From: CAYRXM01 sp964428175
Lineage (GTDB): Bacteria > Chloroflexota > Anaerolineae > JAFGEY01
Length of the DNA: 64,000 nucleotides
Direction: 5' to 3'
NCBI GenBank assembly: GCA_964428175.1
Contig: CAYRXM010000007.1
Location: 1-64,000 of the forward strand
Of the stretch, positions 7,534-16,550 are shown one piece after another. The translations under genes were made by a program, and so were the position numbers. The notes under the pieces are model-generated. The model did not search any database, was not told the DNA's origin, and saw only the letters and a program-made list of their open reading frames with translations. Each line of letters begins with the position of its first letter. Positions within the stretch are counted from its first letter, which is position 1.

Positions 7534-7890
7534 TTATTCAGCGTCGGGCGTGTCATGCACAAAGACGCCGCGCTTGTTGAGGATGGCGACGATGCCATCG
7601 ATGACGTAATTGACGATGAATTTGAGCGCCTGCTTTTCAAACATCGCCGGCAAAAAGGGGATGTCGATCTGGTATTCCTGGTGTACGGCGAGGATCATTT
7701 CGGTGGCGCAGGCTTTTTTGGCCGCGCCGCCCTGGACTTCCTTCATCTCTTCAACGGCCTGGATGGCGTCGTCAAAGAGTTCAAACATGATCGACCAGTC
7801 GAATCCCTGCTTGAATTTTTCGATCTTGGGGGCAATGGTTTTGACAAACGTCGCGGTGAGCTTTTGACACGGGCTGGTGGTTTCTTCCAT
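7534..7890 (-). CDS. Small helical protein of unknown function
   Basis: 118 aa from the second of two nearby ATGs. The first ATG (7896) directly abuts the AAGGAG motif, so 7890, with 6 bp spacing, is the better start. The sequence is mostly amphipathic helix with one Cys near each end of the first half, and a C-terminal hydrophobic stretch (KFIVNYVIDGIVAILNKRG) of a type also seen in small holin-like or peripheral membrane proteins. No family is recognised with confidence. It has its own promoter, and the next transcription unit starts right after its stop. Confidence 0.7.
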   Translation of the reverse strand: MEETTSPCQKLTATFVKTIAPKIEKFKQGFDWSIMFELFDDAIQAVEEMKEVQGGAAKKACATEMILAVHQEYQIDIPFLPAMFEKQALKFIVNYVIDGIVAILNKRGVFVHDTPDAE

Positions 7891-7942
7891 TTCCATCTCC
7901 TTGGGGTATCCCCGAATCTCAAGGCTACTATAAACTGCGTTC

Positions 7943-7971
7943 AGTATAACACAAACAGGGCAGCTTTACAA
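7943..7971 (-). promoter_or_regulatory. Promoter of the small helical protein gene
   Basis: TTGTAA (7971-7966), a 17 bp spacer and TATACT (7948-7943). Confidence 0.6.
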
Positions 7972-8169
7972 TGATTTTTTGTGATTGCTCAGCCAAGCAG
8001 ACGAGCGTCGGTCGAGTGGCCGCTGCGTTTTTGGCAGCGGCGTATCGAGACCACGCGGACACTTGAGATAAGCCTGCTTGGTCTCGATACGGCGAACCCA
8101 ACCCCGGTTCGGCCTACTCGACCAGCTCAGGCTGGTAGTTACGATTTTTTGTAGTTGCTCGACCAGCGC
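7972..8169. repeat. Repeat region with duplicated 3' gene tail and an inverted core
   Basis: Imperfect direct repeats at about 7972-8000 and 8140-8169 share GATTTTTTGT and TTGCTC. Between them lies an inverted motif: ATCGAGACCA near 8046 and TGGTCTCGAT near 8079. The right copy contains the last codons of the membrane-protein gene, so the left copy looks like a duplicated gene end. A related motif recurs at 22201-22290. Confidence 0.6.
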
Positions 8170-8837
8170 AGGTTGAGCAGCACCGCCATTGCGGTGAGGC
8201 CGATCCAGGCAGTGCAGTGCAGCCACAGTCCCCAGCCGATGCGGATGGTCGGCGTGTTATAGGCGGCCCACACGGAGGGCCTGATTCGCCAAAAGGCCCA
8301 TTGCGCGGGCAGCAGGCCGATCAAGGCCAGCAGGACGAGCGAGAGGGTCAGCCAGCGAAGCGGGAGGCGGCGAAATGCGCCGTGGGCCAGTACGAACAGT
8401 GCGCCCAGGATCAGCGCGAGGCCCTGCCAGCGAAATTCGGCGTTGAACCAGTCTTTGGGTGTGCCCCATACCGGCGGCAGCAGGCCAGGCAGCAGCAGCA
8501 AGGCGACGCCCAACGCAGCGACCCGCAGCCAACGCCCGTAGGGCAGGTGACGGTTGATGCCGCACAGGGTCAGTGCGAGTGTGCAGATCAGCGGCGGCAG
8601 GTAGAACAACTGGCGGGAGAATTTGACCGCGCCGTCGCGGAAGGCGGGGATGAATTTGATAAACTCGCCCATGTCTTGCCCACTGAGCTTGAGCGCCGCC
8701 GCCGGGTGATCGACCCAGGGCAGCCAGTAGCTGAGCGCAGCCAGCAGTATAAAGACAAATAGCAAATAACAAATGACAGTTCCAGGTTGGCCATTTGCCA
8801 CTTGCTGTTTGCTGTTTGCGATTTGCGATTTGTCCAT
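8139..8837 (-). CDS. Multi-pass membrane protein of unknown function
   Basis: 232 aa with about five to six hydrophobic segments (near 20-40, 75-95, 105-125, 140-160, 170-190 and 205-225). The ATG at 8837 follows GGGAGAG and lies 11 bp behind the stop of the radical SAM gene, so the two are probably co-transcribed. Residues 2-28 are encoded by an imperfect inverted repeat (8754-8834), including part of the first membrane segment. No catalytic motif is recognised. It may be a partner of the radical SAM protein in lipid or surface modification, but nothing in the sequence proves this. Confidence 0.65.
   Translation of the reverse strand: MDKSQIANSKQQVANGQPGTVICYLLFVFILLAALSYWLPWVDHPAAALKLSGQDMGEFIKFIPAFRDGAVKFSRQLFYLPPLICTLALTLCGINRHLPYGRWLRVAALGVALLLLPGLLPPVWGTPKDWFNAEFRWQGLALILGALFVLAHGAFRRLPLRWLTLSLVLLALIGLLPAQWAFWRIRPSVWAAYNTPTIRIGWGLWLHCTAWIGLTAMAVLLNLRWSSNYKKS
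8754..8834. repeat. Imperfect inverted repeat inside the membrane-protein gene
   Basis: The left arm begins GACAAATAGCAAATAAC. The reverse complement of the right arm begins GACAAATCGCAAATCGC. The whole tract is built of degenerate CAAAT/GCAAA units. Confidence 0.7.
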
Positions 8838-8848
8838 TGTTCTCTCCC

Positions 8849-10396
8849 TTACCAGCCCGGCGGCACGGGCCACCAGCAGTCTTTGTGCCCGGCACGTGCG
8901 GCGTCCCACAGATCGGCCATCCGCGCCAGCGAGCGCGCCTGCGGATCTGCGGGGCGAAAGCCGCGATGGGCCTCGGTGCGCGCCTGATCGCTGGCGATCT
9001 GCGTGTCGCGGCAGTAGGCATAAAAGTCCATCAAGGAGGTCATATCGACCTGCACACCGTATTGATCTGGGTCGGTGCTCATCGGGCACAGCGGGTCGAT
9101 GGTGTGGCATGAGGTGAGGATTTTGAGCAGGTTGTGGGGATAAAAAGCAGCGATTTCGCGGGCCAGATCGATGCTTTCTATGATGGTTTCCTGGTTTTCG
9201 CCGGGCAGGTTGAGTGAAAAGTAGACGAAAATCGAGAGGTTGTGTTTTCGCAGCGCATTGAGGATGGCAAACAGCTCATCGTTCGAGTAGTATTTGCCGT
9301 TTAACCGGCGTACCTGCTCCGATCCCGACAGTGGGCTGAGGGCAATGCACGATTGGGCGATGTCGACGCTGGCGGCGTACGTATCGACGAACTCCGGGCC
9401 GGGCAACTGGAACAACTCGTTGTACAGGCCAATCTTGACCCCGCTGCGGCGCAGGCGGTCGAAAAATTCGCGCCAGTAAGCCTCGCCCAGTTCGGCCAAA
9501 TCGTAACTCATGGAGGCCTGAATGACCCGCTTTTCGACCAGCCGTTTCAGGTCGGCGACCATTTTGGCCGGCGAGCGCGGCACGATGCCGTCGCGCCCGG
9601 CCAATGCCCTGTGCGCTGATTTGCAGCCGCCGCAGTAGGAACAGTTGTATTTGCAGCCGCGTGCATTGCACAGCCAGCGGCCGCGAAAGCGGCTCTTGTC
9701 GGCGGCGCTGCGCGCGACCTGTAAATCGGTGACGATGTATTCGTGGATGTAATACTTGTCGACGTGTTCGAGAAAGTCAATGTCCACAAAGTTGAGCCGA
9801 TCCAGGTCTTCGGTGGCGGCGCAGTAGCGCTGCTCGTTTTCGACCGTCTGCCCGTCCTGTCGATAAACCAGATTGGGCACCAGCGCCAGGTTGCGCTGCG
9901 GCTGGAGCAGCCGCCGGGTCAAATCCAGCAGCGGTTTTTCGGCGTCGCCCTGGATTACAAAATCGACTTGGGCAAAGTGGGCCAGGATGTCGCGCGCCCA
10001 GGCGGTGGCGCTCAGCCCGCCGAGCACCGTCCAGGCGTGGGGAAGGGCTTGTTTGACCGTTTGGGCGACGCTGATCGCGCCATAGGTGTGCTCGTACCAG
10101 TGCATGTCGATCAGCACGATGCGCGCGTCTGCATGCCGGCGCAGCCAGGCGGTCAGGTCGAAGGCCGGATCGCGGTGTTTTTCCAGCGGCAGGTTGATCC
10201 CCGTGACCGGGATGCCTTCCTGACGCAGCATGTTGACCAGGGCCGCTACGCCGACGGGCATTAGTCCGTAGGGGCGGCCCGGCGGGGCGCTGCCGGCGGG
10301 TTGAAAATCGACGCCTTGCTTGGCCGGGTGGATATAGAGCACTTGCGGTGCTTGTGTGCGCCGGCTGGGGCGGCTGGGACGGGTTTTTCGATTCAT
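8849..10396 (-). CDS. Cobalamin-binding-type radical SAM protein
   Basis: 515 aa from the ATG at 10396; a GTG seven codons upstream lies inside a terminator hairpin and is less likely. The N-terminal part resembles a B12-binding Rossmann domain (PVGVAALVNMLRQEGIPVTG, then VLGGLSATAWARDIL). A radical SAM core with the CxxxCxxC motif (CKYNCSYC) binds the [4Fe-4S] cluster, and later motifs such as SLNLPGENQET fit the barrel. Such proteins perform methylations or other radical chemistry on natural products, lipids or cofactors. The substrate cannot be read from sequence. It shares an operon with the following membrane protein. No clear ribosome-binding site precedes the start. Confidence 0.8.
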   Translation of the reverse strand: MNRKTRPSRPSRRTQAPQVLYIHPAKQGVDFQPAGSAPPGRPYGLMPVGVAALVNMLRQEGIPVTGINLPLEKHRDPAFDLTAWLRRHADARIVLIDMHWYEHTYGAISVAQTVKQALPHAWTVLGGLSATAWARDILAHFAQVDFVIQGDAEKPLLDLTRRLLQPQRNLALVPNLVYRQDGQTVENEQRYCAATEDLDRLNFVDIDFLEHVDKYYIHEYIVTDLQVARSAADKSRFRGRWLCNARGCKYNCSYCGGCKSAHRALAGRDGIVPRSPAKMVADLKRLVEKRVIQASMSYDLAELGEAYWREFFDRLRRSGVKIGLYNELFQLPGPEFVDTYAASVDIAQSCIALSPLSGSEQVRRLNGKYYSNDELFAILNALRKHNLSIFVYFSLNLPGENQETIIESIDLAREIAAFYPHNLLKILTSCHTIDPLCPMSTDPDQYGVQVDMTSLMDFYAYCRDTQIASDQARTEAHRGFRPADPQARSLARMADLWDAARAGHKDCWWPVPPGW

Positions 10397-10413
10397 ACTT
10401 GCATTTTGACGAA

Positions 10414-10446
10414 ACACCGCAGGGCTGGAATGACCTGCGGTGTTTT
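10414..10446 (-). terminator. Terminator after the ABC transporter operon
   Basis: Stem AACACCGCAGG with CCTGCGGTGTT around a 10-nt loop. On the minus strand it lies just behind the last ABC ATPase gene and before the radical SAM gene. Confidence 0.6.
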
Positions 10447-10469
10447 GGTGGGTTACACTCGGCCCGGGT

Positions 10470-11573
10470 TTACATATCGTTGTCCTGGATCACGGTCTCT
10501 GACTTTGTCAAGGTCTCTGACCTTGTCAAGGTCTCTGACCTTGATAGCTCCTCCTGACGCGGAAACAGCGAGATGAGGTTTTCGCGGGTGACAATGTCTT
10601 CGCTTCCGTACAGATAGCACGAGGCGGCGCGGACGCCGTCGATCATGAAAAGCGGCGGGCGAGCCGTTGCGCACTTGTCAAAGGCGTGCGGGCAGCGTGG
10701 GGCAAATTTGCAGCCGGTCGCTTCTTGCTGACCGCCCCTTGATTTGGCAAAGATTTGCACGTCGCCCCACATCCGGGTTGGATCGGGCCAGGGGATCGAT
10801 CCGACCAAGAGCTGGGTGTATGGGTGTTTGGGTTCGGTGATGATGGCATCGACGCTGCCGGCTTCCATTACCGAGCCGTGGTACAGGATCACGATGTAGT
10901 CGCTGACGTGGTAGGCAGTGGTCAGGTCATGTGTGATGTAGAGGATGGGAATGCCAAAGTCGCGGTTGAGCGAGCGCAAGGCCTTGAGCAGCGTCGCGCG
11001 CAGTGAAGCATCGACCATCGACACCGGTTCGTCGGCGATGAGCAGCTTGGGTTTGAGCAGCATGGCGCGGGCTACTGCGATGCGCTGCCGTTGTCCGCCG
11101 CTCAACTGGTGCGGGTAGCGGCCCAGCGTTTCCTCCGGGCGCAGACCCACGTTGCTCAAGGCTTGTTCCATCATGGCCAGCGCCTGTATTTTGGACGAGG
11201 CCAGCCCAAAGTTTTTGATCGGAATGCTGAGCAGGTTATCGACTTTGTAAAAAGGGTTGTACACCGCAAAGGGGTCCTGGAACACAGCCTGCACGTCGCG
11301 GCGGAATTCAAACATTTCATTGCGGCCCAGTTGGTGAATGTTTTGGCCGTTATACAGCACTTCGCCTGATGTGGGGGTGTAAAAGCCCAGCAAAAGCATA
11401 CCCAGGGTGGTTTTGCCGCTGCCGCTTTCGCCGGCGACGGTAATGATGTATGGGAAATTCTCTTCCACCGCGAGCGACATATCGTCCAGGGCCACCGTGG
11501 TCGACTTGGGCTGGAAAAGTCCCTGGCTGGCAAAGATTTTGCTGACGTTCTTGAGTTCCATCAATGTTGTCAT
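10470..11573 (-). CDS. ABC transporter ATP-binding protein, OppF/DppF type
   Basis: 367 aa cytoplasmic ATPase of an oligopeptide-family importer. Walker A is GESGSGKTT, the signature is LSGGQRQR and Walker B is LLIADEP. After the ATPase core the oligopeptide-type C-terminal region holds CKFAPRCPHAFDKC, a cysteine cluster typical of OppF/DppF. The ATG overlaps the stop of the upstream ATPase gene (ATGA), so the two are coupled. The extreme C-terminus is unusual: SETLTR, SETLTK and SETVIQ come from three 18 bp tandem repeats (10494-10547). Confidence 0.93.
   Translation of the reverse strand: MTTLMELKNVSKIFASQGLFQPKSTTVALDDMSLAVEENFPYIITVAGESGSGKTTLGMLLLGFYTPTSGEVLYNGQNIHQLGRNEMFEFRRDVQAVFQDPFAVYNPFYKVDNLLSIPIKNFGLASSKIQALAMMEQALSNVGLRPEETLGRYPHQLSGGQRQRIAVARAMLLKPKLLIADEPVSMVDASLRATLLKALRSLNRDFGIPILYITHDLTTAYHVSDYIVILYHGSVMEAGSVDAIITEPKHPYTQLLVGSIPWPDPTRMWGDVQIFAKSRGGQQEATGCKFAPRCPHAFDKCATARPPLFMIDGVRAASCYLYGSEDIVTRENLISLFPRQEELSRSETLTRSETLTKSETVIQDNDM
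10494..10547. repeat. Three 18 bp tandem repeats at the 3' end of the ATPase gene
   Basis: Unit GGTCTCTGACYTTGTCAA is repeated three times, the last copy diverging at its end. Each unit is partly self-complementary (AAGGTC/GACCTT). Confidence 0.85.
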
Positions 11574-12538
11574 TGCGCACCCCCATACAGGTGACAGGCC
11601 ACCCAGTGGCCCGGTTTGACTTCCTGGTAGGCCGGGATCACCTGGGAACAGATATCCATGGCCTTGGGACAGCGGTTGTTGAACACGCAGCCGGGCGGTA
11701 CGCTCAACAGCGAGGGAGTGATGCCGGGGATGCCGGTGAACACGCCCTTGTTTTCCAACACCGGCAGGCTCTGGATCAGCAGTTGGGTGTATGGGTTGAA
11801 CGGTTCTGCAAATATATCGTGAATTTCGCCAACTTCCATCAATTTGCCGGCATACATCACGGCCAGGCGATCCACGAACTGGGCCATCAGGCCCATGTCG
11901 TGGCCGATGAGAATGATCGACAGGTTCAGTTCGTCTTGCAGGCGGTCGAGCGTTTCCATCACCTGGCGCTGGATGACCACGTCGAGCGCGCTGGTCGGTT
12001 CGTCGGCGATAATCACTTTGGGGTGCATCGAGATGGCGATTGCGGTCAGCGCGCGCTGTTTCATGCCGCCACTCAACTGGTGGGGGTACATATCGGCTAC
12101 CCTGGGGTCGAGTTCGACCGCTTCGAGGAGATTGATGATACGCTCATAGTATTCGGTCTTGCTCATCATCATATCGTGGTCTTGCATGCCCTCGATGATC
12201 TGCTCGCGGATTCGTTTGAGCGGGTGCAGCGAGTTCATTGCGCCCTGGGGGATCATGCTCAATTTGCTCAAGCGGGTTTGGCGCATCTCTTCTTTGGACA
12301 GTTTGAGCAGGTCGACGCCGTCGAGGAGCATCTGTCCGCCTTCGATCTTGCCCGGTTCCTTGATCATGCGCATCAGAGCCAGGGCCATCGTCGATTTGCC
12401 CGAACCGGACTCGCCAACCAGGCCCAACTTGCTGCCCGCCTCAAGGGCCAGGCTGATGCCATCGACCGCTTTGACTGCGCCAGCCGGGACGTGATAATAG
12501 ACTCGCAGGTCTTTGAGTTCGAGAATTGGTTTGCTCAC
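11570..12538 (-). CDS. ABC transporter ATP-binding protein, OppD/DppD type
   Basis: 322 aa. Walker A is GESGSGKST, the signature is LSGGMKQR and Walker B is VIIADEPTSALD; the C-terminal cluster FNNRCPKAMDIC is typical of OppD. The open frame extends further upstream, but the GTG at 12538 has GGAGGAG just ahead and overlaps the permease stop as GTGA, giving the usual family length. It energises the importer with the adjacent OppF-type subunit. Confidence 0.93.
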   Translation of the reverse strand: MSKPILELKDLRVYYHVPAGAVKAVDGISLALEAGSKLGLVGESGSGKSTMALALMRMIKEPGKIEGGQMLLDGVDLLKLSKEEMRQTRLSKLSMIPQGAMNSLHPLKRIREQIIEGMQDHDMMMSKTEYYERIINLLEAVELDPRVADMYPHQLSGGMKQRALTAIAISMHPKVIIADEPTSALDVVIQRQVMETLDRLQDELNLSIILIGHDMGLMAQFVDRLAVMYAGKLMEVGEIHDIFAEPFNPYTQLLIQSLPVLENKGVFTGIPGITPSLLSVPPGCVFNNRCPKAMDICSQVIPAYQEVKPGHWVACHLYGGAQ

Positions 12539-13461
12539 ACTCTCCTCCGCGTTCTCGGATTCGCTATTTCGTCCAACCCAAAGGAGATCAGGGTCAGGCT
12601 GGTCAGCAGCAAAATGATCACGGCGATCGGTTCCAGAATCCACCACCACATGCCGCGCAAAAAGGCCGAGTAATAGTTGACCCAAAAGATGAGCATGCCC
12701 AGGTAGGGCTGCCGCCGGTCGCCGATGCCCAGGCCTTGCAGGCCAATCGATCCCATCACGCCGCCGTACACGGCGTTGGCCAGGCTCATGATCAGGTAGG
12801 GCAGCAGGTTGGGCATCAATTCTTTGAGGATGATTTCCGGGCCGCTCATGGCCGAGAGCTGGGCCATCATCACAAAGGGGCGCTGGCGCATGCTGAGCAC
12901 CTGGGCGCGGATGGCGCGGGTGGGGAAGGCCCAGGACACCGTGGAGACGATCAGCCCCATTTGTGGCACAGTCATCTTGCTGGGGTCGGTCAGCGATGAG
13001 GCGATCAGCACCAGGATCAAAAAGCCGGGCATGGTCAGCACAATGTCGACAACGGCGGTGACAATGCTGTCAAAAAGGGTGCCGGCATAATAGCCGCTGA
13101 CAAAGCCGAGCAGGGTGCCGACGCCCAGGCCAACCGCTCCGGCGATGGCCCCGATTTGCAGGGTCATCCAGGTACCGATCACCAGGCAGGCCAGCAAGCC
13201 TTTGCCCTGGCTGTCGGTGCCAAAGGAGTGGCGGAAGGCTTCGACCAATGCCTCGCGCAGGCTGAGGCCCAATTCACCCCGGTTGCGCAGCGCATCCCAG
13301 TTGAACGAGGGGGGCAGGTCGGGCATGGTGGCCAGCGCATAGGCGTCTTCGGGATCGATGAATAGGCGTCCGGCGGTGCTGAACAGCAGCAGGAGCAGCA
13401 GTAGGCCCATTCCCCAGCCCAGGCTGGGGTTTCGTCCGACATAACGCAGCAATTCTCTCAT
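12535..13461 (-). CDS. ABC transporter permease, OppC/DppC type
   Basis: 308 aa inner-membrane subunit. A first membrane segment (about 17-35) is followed by a large external loop and then the BPD_transp_1 core with five more helices. The EAA loop that contacts the ATPase includes SAMSGPEIILKELMPNLLPYL. It starts 2 bp behind the other permease gene and overlaps the following ATPase gene by 4 bp. Confidence 0.92.
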   Translation of the reverse strand: MRELLRYVGRNPSLGWGMGLLLLLLLFSTAGRLFIDPEDAYALATMPDLPPSFNWDALRNRGELGLSLREALVEAFRHSFGTDSQGKGLLACLVIGTWMTLQIGAIAGAVGLGVGTLLGFVSGYYAGTLFDSIVTAVVDIVLTMPGFLILVLIASSLTDPSKMTVPQMGLIVSTVSWAFPTRAIRAQVLSMRQRPFVMMAQLSAMSGPEIILKELMPNLLPYLIMSLANAVYGGVMGSIGLQGLGIGDRRQPYLGMLIFWVNYYSAFLRGMWWWILEPIAVIILLLTSLTLISFGLDEIANPRTRRRV

Positions 13462-13463
13462 CG

Positions 13464-14474
13464 TCAGGCTCCCTTCTGGTACGAGATGCGCGGATCGAGG
13501 AATGGGTAGAGCATATCCACAAGAAAGGTAGCCAGGGCAATGCCGGCGACCAAAAAGAAGACGATGCCAGAGATCATGTAATAGTCAAACGAGGCGATGG
13601 CGCTGCCCAGCCGGTTGCCCAGTCCGGGGTATTGGAAATAGACCTCGACCAGTGTCGAGCCGGAGACGATGCCGCCGAGTTGGACGGCCAATCCAGTTAC
13701 TTGAGGCAGCAGGGCGTTGCGCAAGGCATATTGGAAAAAGAGCCGCGCCCCCTTGAGGCCCTTAGCCTCGCCAAAGGTCATATAATCGTCGCCCTCAACC
13801 GTGACCATCATCGCACGCATGCCCAGGCTCCAGCCGCCCATCGAGACCAGGATCAGCGAGACGCACGGCAGCATGGCGTGGTGGATTACTTCCAGCCAGA
13901 ACTTGAAACTGGACCAATCCACCTTGGTGAACAGGCCATAAGGCCGGCCCAGCGGGAAGAGTTTGGCTCTGAAGGCCAGGTAGTAAATCAGAATCAGGGC
14001 GATCACAAAGGCCGGGGAGGCGGAAAAGATCATCATGGGCGGCAGGAACAGGTTCACAAACAGCTTGGATTTGGTCCATCCCAGCAGCGCGCCGGCGATG
14101 GTGCCGAGGATAAAAGCGATTATCGTCGATGTGCCGACGATGGCCAGTGTGTAGGGGATGGCCTGGGCGATCAGCTCGTTGACGGTGGTCGGATAGTTGG
14201 TGATCGAGATGCCCAGATCAAAGCGCATGATCTTGCTCATATAAGTGAGGTACTGCTTCCACAGCGGTTGATCCAGTCCGAGCAGCGCTTTCATCGAGTC
14301 GATCTGCCCCTGGATGTCCACCGCGCTCAAGCCCATCGTGGCTACTTTTTGGTTGATCTGTTCGGCGATGGGATCGCGTGGAGCCAGGTGCGGCAGGATA
14401 AAGTTGAGCGTCGCCGCCGACCACATCACGCCGATCAGGAAAAACACGCGCCTGACAACATACCCAAGTCGCAT
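13464..14474 (-). CDS. ABC transporter permease, OppB/DppB type
   Basis: 336 aa with six membrane segments. The EAA loop is in AKGLKGARLFFQYALRNALLP and the C-terminus is FLVDMLYPFLDPRI, typical of OppB. An N-terminal helix follows MRLGYVVRRVFFLIG. It is paired with the OppC-type subunit and separated from the binding-protein gene by a hairpin that could lower its expression relative to that gene. Confidence 0.92.
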   Translation of the reverse strand: MRLGYVVRRVFFLIGVMWSAATLNFILPHLAPRDPIAEQINQKVATMGLSAVDIQGQIDSMKALLGLDQPLWKQYLTYMSKIMRFDLGISITNYPTTVNELIAQAIPYTLAIVGTSTIIAFILGTIAGALLGWTKSKLFVNLFLPPMMIFSASPAFVIALILIYYLAFRAKLFPLGRPYGLFTKVDWSSFKFWLEVIHHAMLPCVSLILVSMGGWSLGMRAMMVTVEGDDYMTFGEAKGLKGARLFFQYALRNALLPQVTGLAVQLGGIVSGSTLVEVYFQYPGLGNRLGSAIASFDYYMISGIVFFLVAGIALATFLVDMLYPFLDPRISYQKGA

Positions 14475-14500
14475 AGTTCACCTCTGCTTTTTGTGTTTCA

Positions 14501-14533
14501 TTAAAAGGGAGGCCCTGTGAATCAGGGCCTCCC
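14501..14533 (-). terminator. Intra-operon terminator or mRNA-stabilising hairpin
   Basis: A perfect 11 bp stem GGGAGGCCCTG (14507-14517) pairs with 14523-14533, followed on the minus strand by TTTTAA. Hairpins between binding-protein and permease genes commonly allow partial read-through and high binding-protein levels. Confidence 0.75.
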
Positions 14534-14584
14534 GTCACATTGCGCTCCTGTCGAGCGTTTGCTCGCTCGTCTGCGCTGCCCCGC

Positions 14585-16435
14585 TTAGGCGCCGGTAGCC
14601 TTGAGCTGCCAGAGGGTGATCGGCATGGTGATGTGCCACAGGGCCGTGTTGTAGGCATTTTCCGATGTCGGCCAGTTGGTCCAATAGGTGGTGTTCATGG
14701 GCACGCGGTGGAACCACTGCACCAACGGCACTTCGGGCAGTTCGTCCAGCCAGATTTCCATGGCCTTGCGGAACAATTCCTGGGCCTTGTCGGGGTCTGT
14801 TTCCGGGTTGGTCTGGCTCAGTTCATCGATGAACGCACTGTACTGCTCGTTGCCCCAACGCGGGCGGTTGTCGCCGCAGTTTTCACCGGTCGGCTTTTGG
14901 TTGCGGATGTGATACATGTCGAGGGTGGTGAACGGGTCGCGCACCGAGCCGCCGTGCCCGAAAAAGTGCAGCATGGCCCGGCCGTCATTCTTGCCATCCC
15001 ACACATCGGGCGGGGTGACGTGCGTCGAGTCAAAGCCGGCCTTGCGCAGTTGTTCCGCCGTTACCGGGGCGATGTCGCCGAACAGCGGCACGCCGGCCCA
15101 GATGTTGGTGTCGGGGCGCTTGCCAGCAGAATCGATCCAGAACCCTTCGCTGTCTTTGGTGAACCCGGCATCAGTCATCAATTGATCGATCTTGTTCTGG
15201 TCGGTTTCGAGGACGTTGTACTGGTCAAACAGGTCACGGCAGCCGTCGAGGTATTTCATCAGGCCAGGGTATTCGGGGAAGGGATGGTAGGTGACCTTGC
15301 CCGCGCCGGCCCAGCCGACGTCGACCAACTGCTGCTGGTTGACGGCATAGGCGACGGCCCAGCGGACACGCTTGTCGTCAAAGGGCTTTTCCAGGCAGTT
15401 GAAATACATCGAGATGGGCCACCAGTCCACATAGCCGTAGGGCTTTTGGTTGCCGGTGTGGGTGATGCAGTGGGGGGCTTGAGCGAGGATGGACTCGATC
15501 GTGCGCGGGCGCACATCCAGACAATAGTCGATCTCGTTGTTGATGAACATCTGTGCGGCCTTGGTGTCGTCGCTGTAGCCGATGTTGATCACGCGATAGA
15601 CATCCGGGGCGGGCATAAAGCCGGTTTTGACCGCCCACCAGTCGGGCCGCAGGTCAAAGTGCTTGTGCGTGGGGGTGTCTTCGGTGCGCTTGTACGCGCC
15701 CAGCACGACGGGCCATTCGGGATTGTCTTCCCAGCTCATCCTGAATTCGCGCCAATCGCCTTCGACGGTTTCATAGATGTGCTTGGGGATGATGTACACG
15801 CCACGGTCAAAGCGGAAGGTGCATTCGGTGTCGTGATAGCGTACGTTGGGCGTGTTGAGCACAAACTTGACCGTATAGTCGTCGATGGCGATGACCTCTT
15901 TGGTCAGCACCTTGACGCGGGCCGAATCGCGCAGGTCTGGGGCAAACTGGATCAGCGAGTTGTAGGTAAAGGCGATGTCGTTGGCGGTGAACGGTGTGCC
16001 ATCGCTCCACTCGACGCCCTTGCGCAGGTAGACGGTCAGTTCGGTGGCCGAGTCGTTGTACTCATAGCTCTCGGCCAGGTGGCCAAAGAACTTGTCGTTG
16101 AGCGCGGTATAGTAGAACATTGCCTCCAGTTCGGAGGCCATCGCGTGCTGGTGGTTAAAGTTGTTGGCATACGGCCCGCAGACGCCCACGTTGGCGAACT
16201 CGGTGTCGCCGTACATATAGACGAGGGTGCGGTTGCGGGCTACTGTGCCGCCCGGCGCAGGGATGCTGGGGGCGGGGGTGGGAGTCGCATCGGTTTTGGC
16301 CGCCGCAGTCGTTGCTGTTGGCTCGGTCTTTGGCGATACGGTTGCTTCTTGTGTCTTGGTGCAGGCTGCGACGGCAATCCCTGCCGCCGCCACAGTCGAT
16401 AGACGCAAAAACTCGCGACGTGAAATCTCGGACAT
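14585..16435 (-). CDS. Extracellular solute-binding protein, family 5 (oligopeptide/oligosaccharide)
   Basis: 616 aa lipoprotein. The N-terminus has a Tat-like SRREFL motif, a hydrophobic stretch and a lipobox ending AVAAC (Cys25), then a Thr/Pro/Ala-rich linker (about 26-62). The SBP_bac_5 core includes LRKGVEWSDGTPFTANDIAFTY. The ATG at 16435 follows AAAAGGAGG. As first gene of the operon it captures the ligand outside the cell for the OppBCDF-type channel. Family 5 proteins in Chloroflexota often bind sugars as well as peptides, so the ligand is open; the neighbouring large protein hints at carbohydrate use. Confidence 0.92.
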   Translation of the reverse strand: MSEISRREFLRLSTVAAAGIAVAACTKTQEATVSPKTEPTATTAAAKTDATPTPAPSIPAPGGTVARNRTLVYMYGDTEFANVGVCGPYANNFNHQHAMASELEAMFYYTALNDKFFGHLAESYEYNDSATELTVYLRKGVEWSDGTPFTANDIAFTYNSLIQFAPDLRDSARVKVLTKEVIAIDDYTVKFVLNTPNVRYHDTECTFRFDRGVYIIPKHIYETVEGDWREFRMSWEDNPEWPVVLGAYKRTEDTPTHKHFDLRPDWWAVKTGFMPAPDVYRVINIGYSDDTKAAQMFINNEIDYCLDVRPRTIESILAQAPHCITHTGNQKPYGYVDWWPISMYFNCLEKPFDDKRVRWAVAYAVNQQQLVDVGWAGAGKVTYHPFPEYPGLMKYLDGCRDLFDQYNVLETDQNKIDQLMTDAGFTKDSEGFWIDSAGKRPDTNIWAGVPLFGDIAPVTAEQLRKAGFDSTHVTPPDVWDGKNDGRAMLHFFGHGGSVRDPFTTLDMYHIRNQKPTGENCGDNRPRWGNEQYSAFIDELSQTNPETDPDKAQELFRKAMEIWLDELPEVPLVQWFHRVPMNTTYWTNWPTSENAYNTALWHITMPITLWQLKATGA

Positions 16436-16550
16436 GGTTTCCTCCTTTTGAAGAAAAGAATGAGTGTTTGTATCGCTCGATGAGAATCCGCACCGGCGCA
16501 GATTCCATATCGACACCGGGATAATGGGGTTGGGGAACAAGGTAGAGGAT

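Noticed and set aside
12539..12685. Longer N-terminus of the OppD-type ATPase
   Set aside because: The extra 49 codons overlap the upstream permease gene, and the GTG at 12538 has a strong site and gives the usual length.
14540..16402. 620-codon plus-strand frame opposite the binding-protein gene
   Set aside because: The minus-strand gene has signal peptide, lipobox and family 5 motifs. The plus frame has no recognisable domain.
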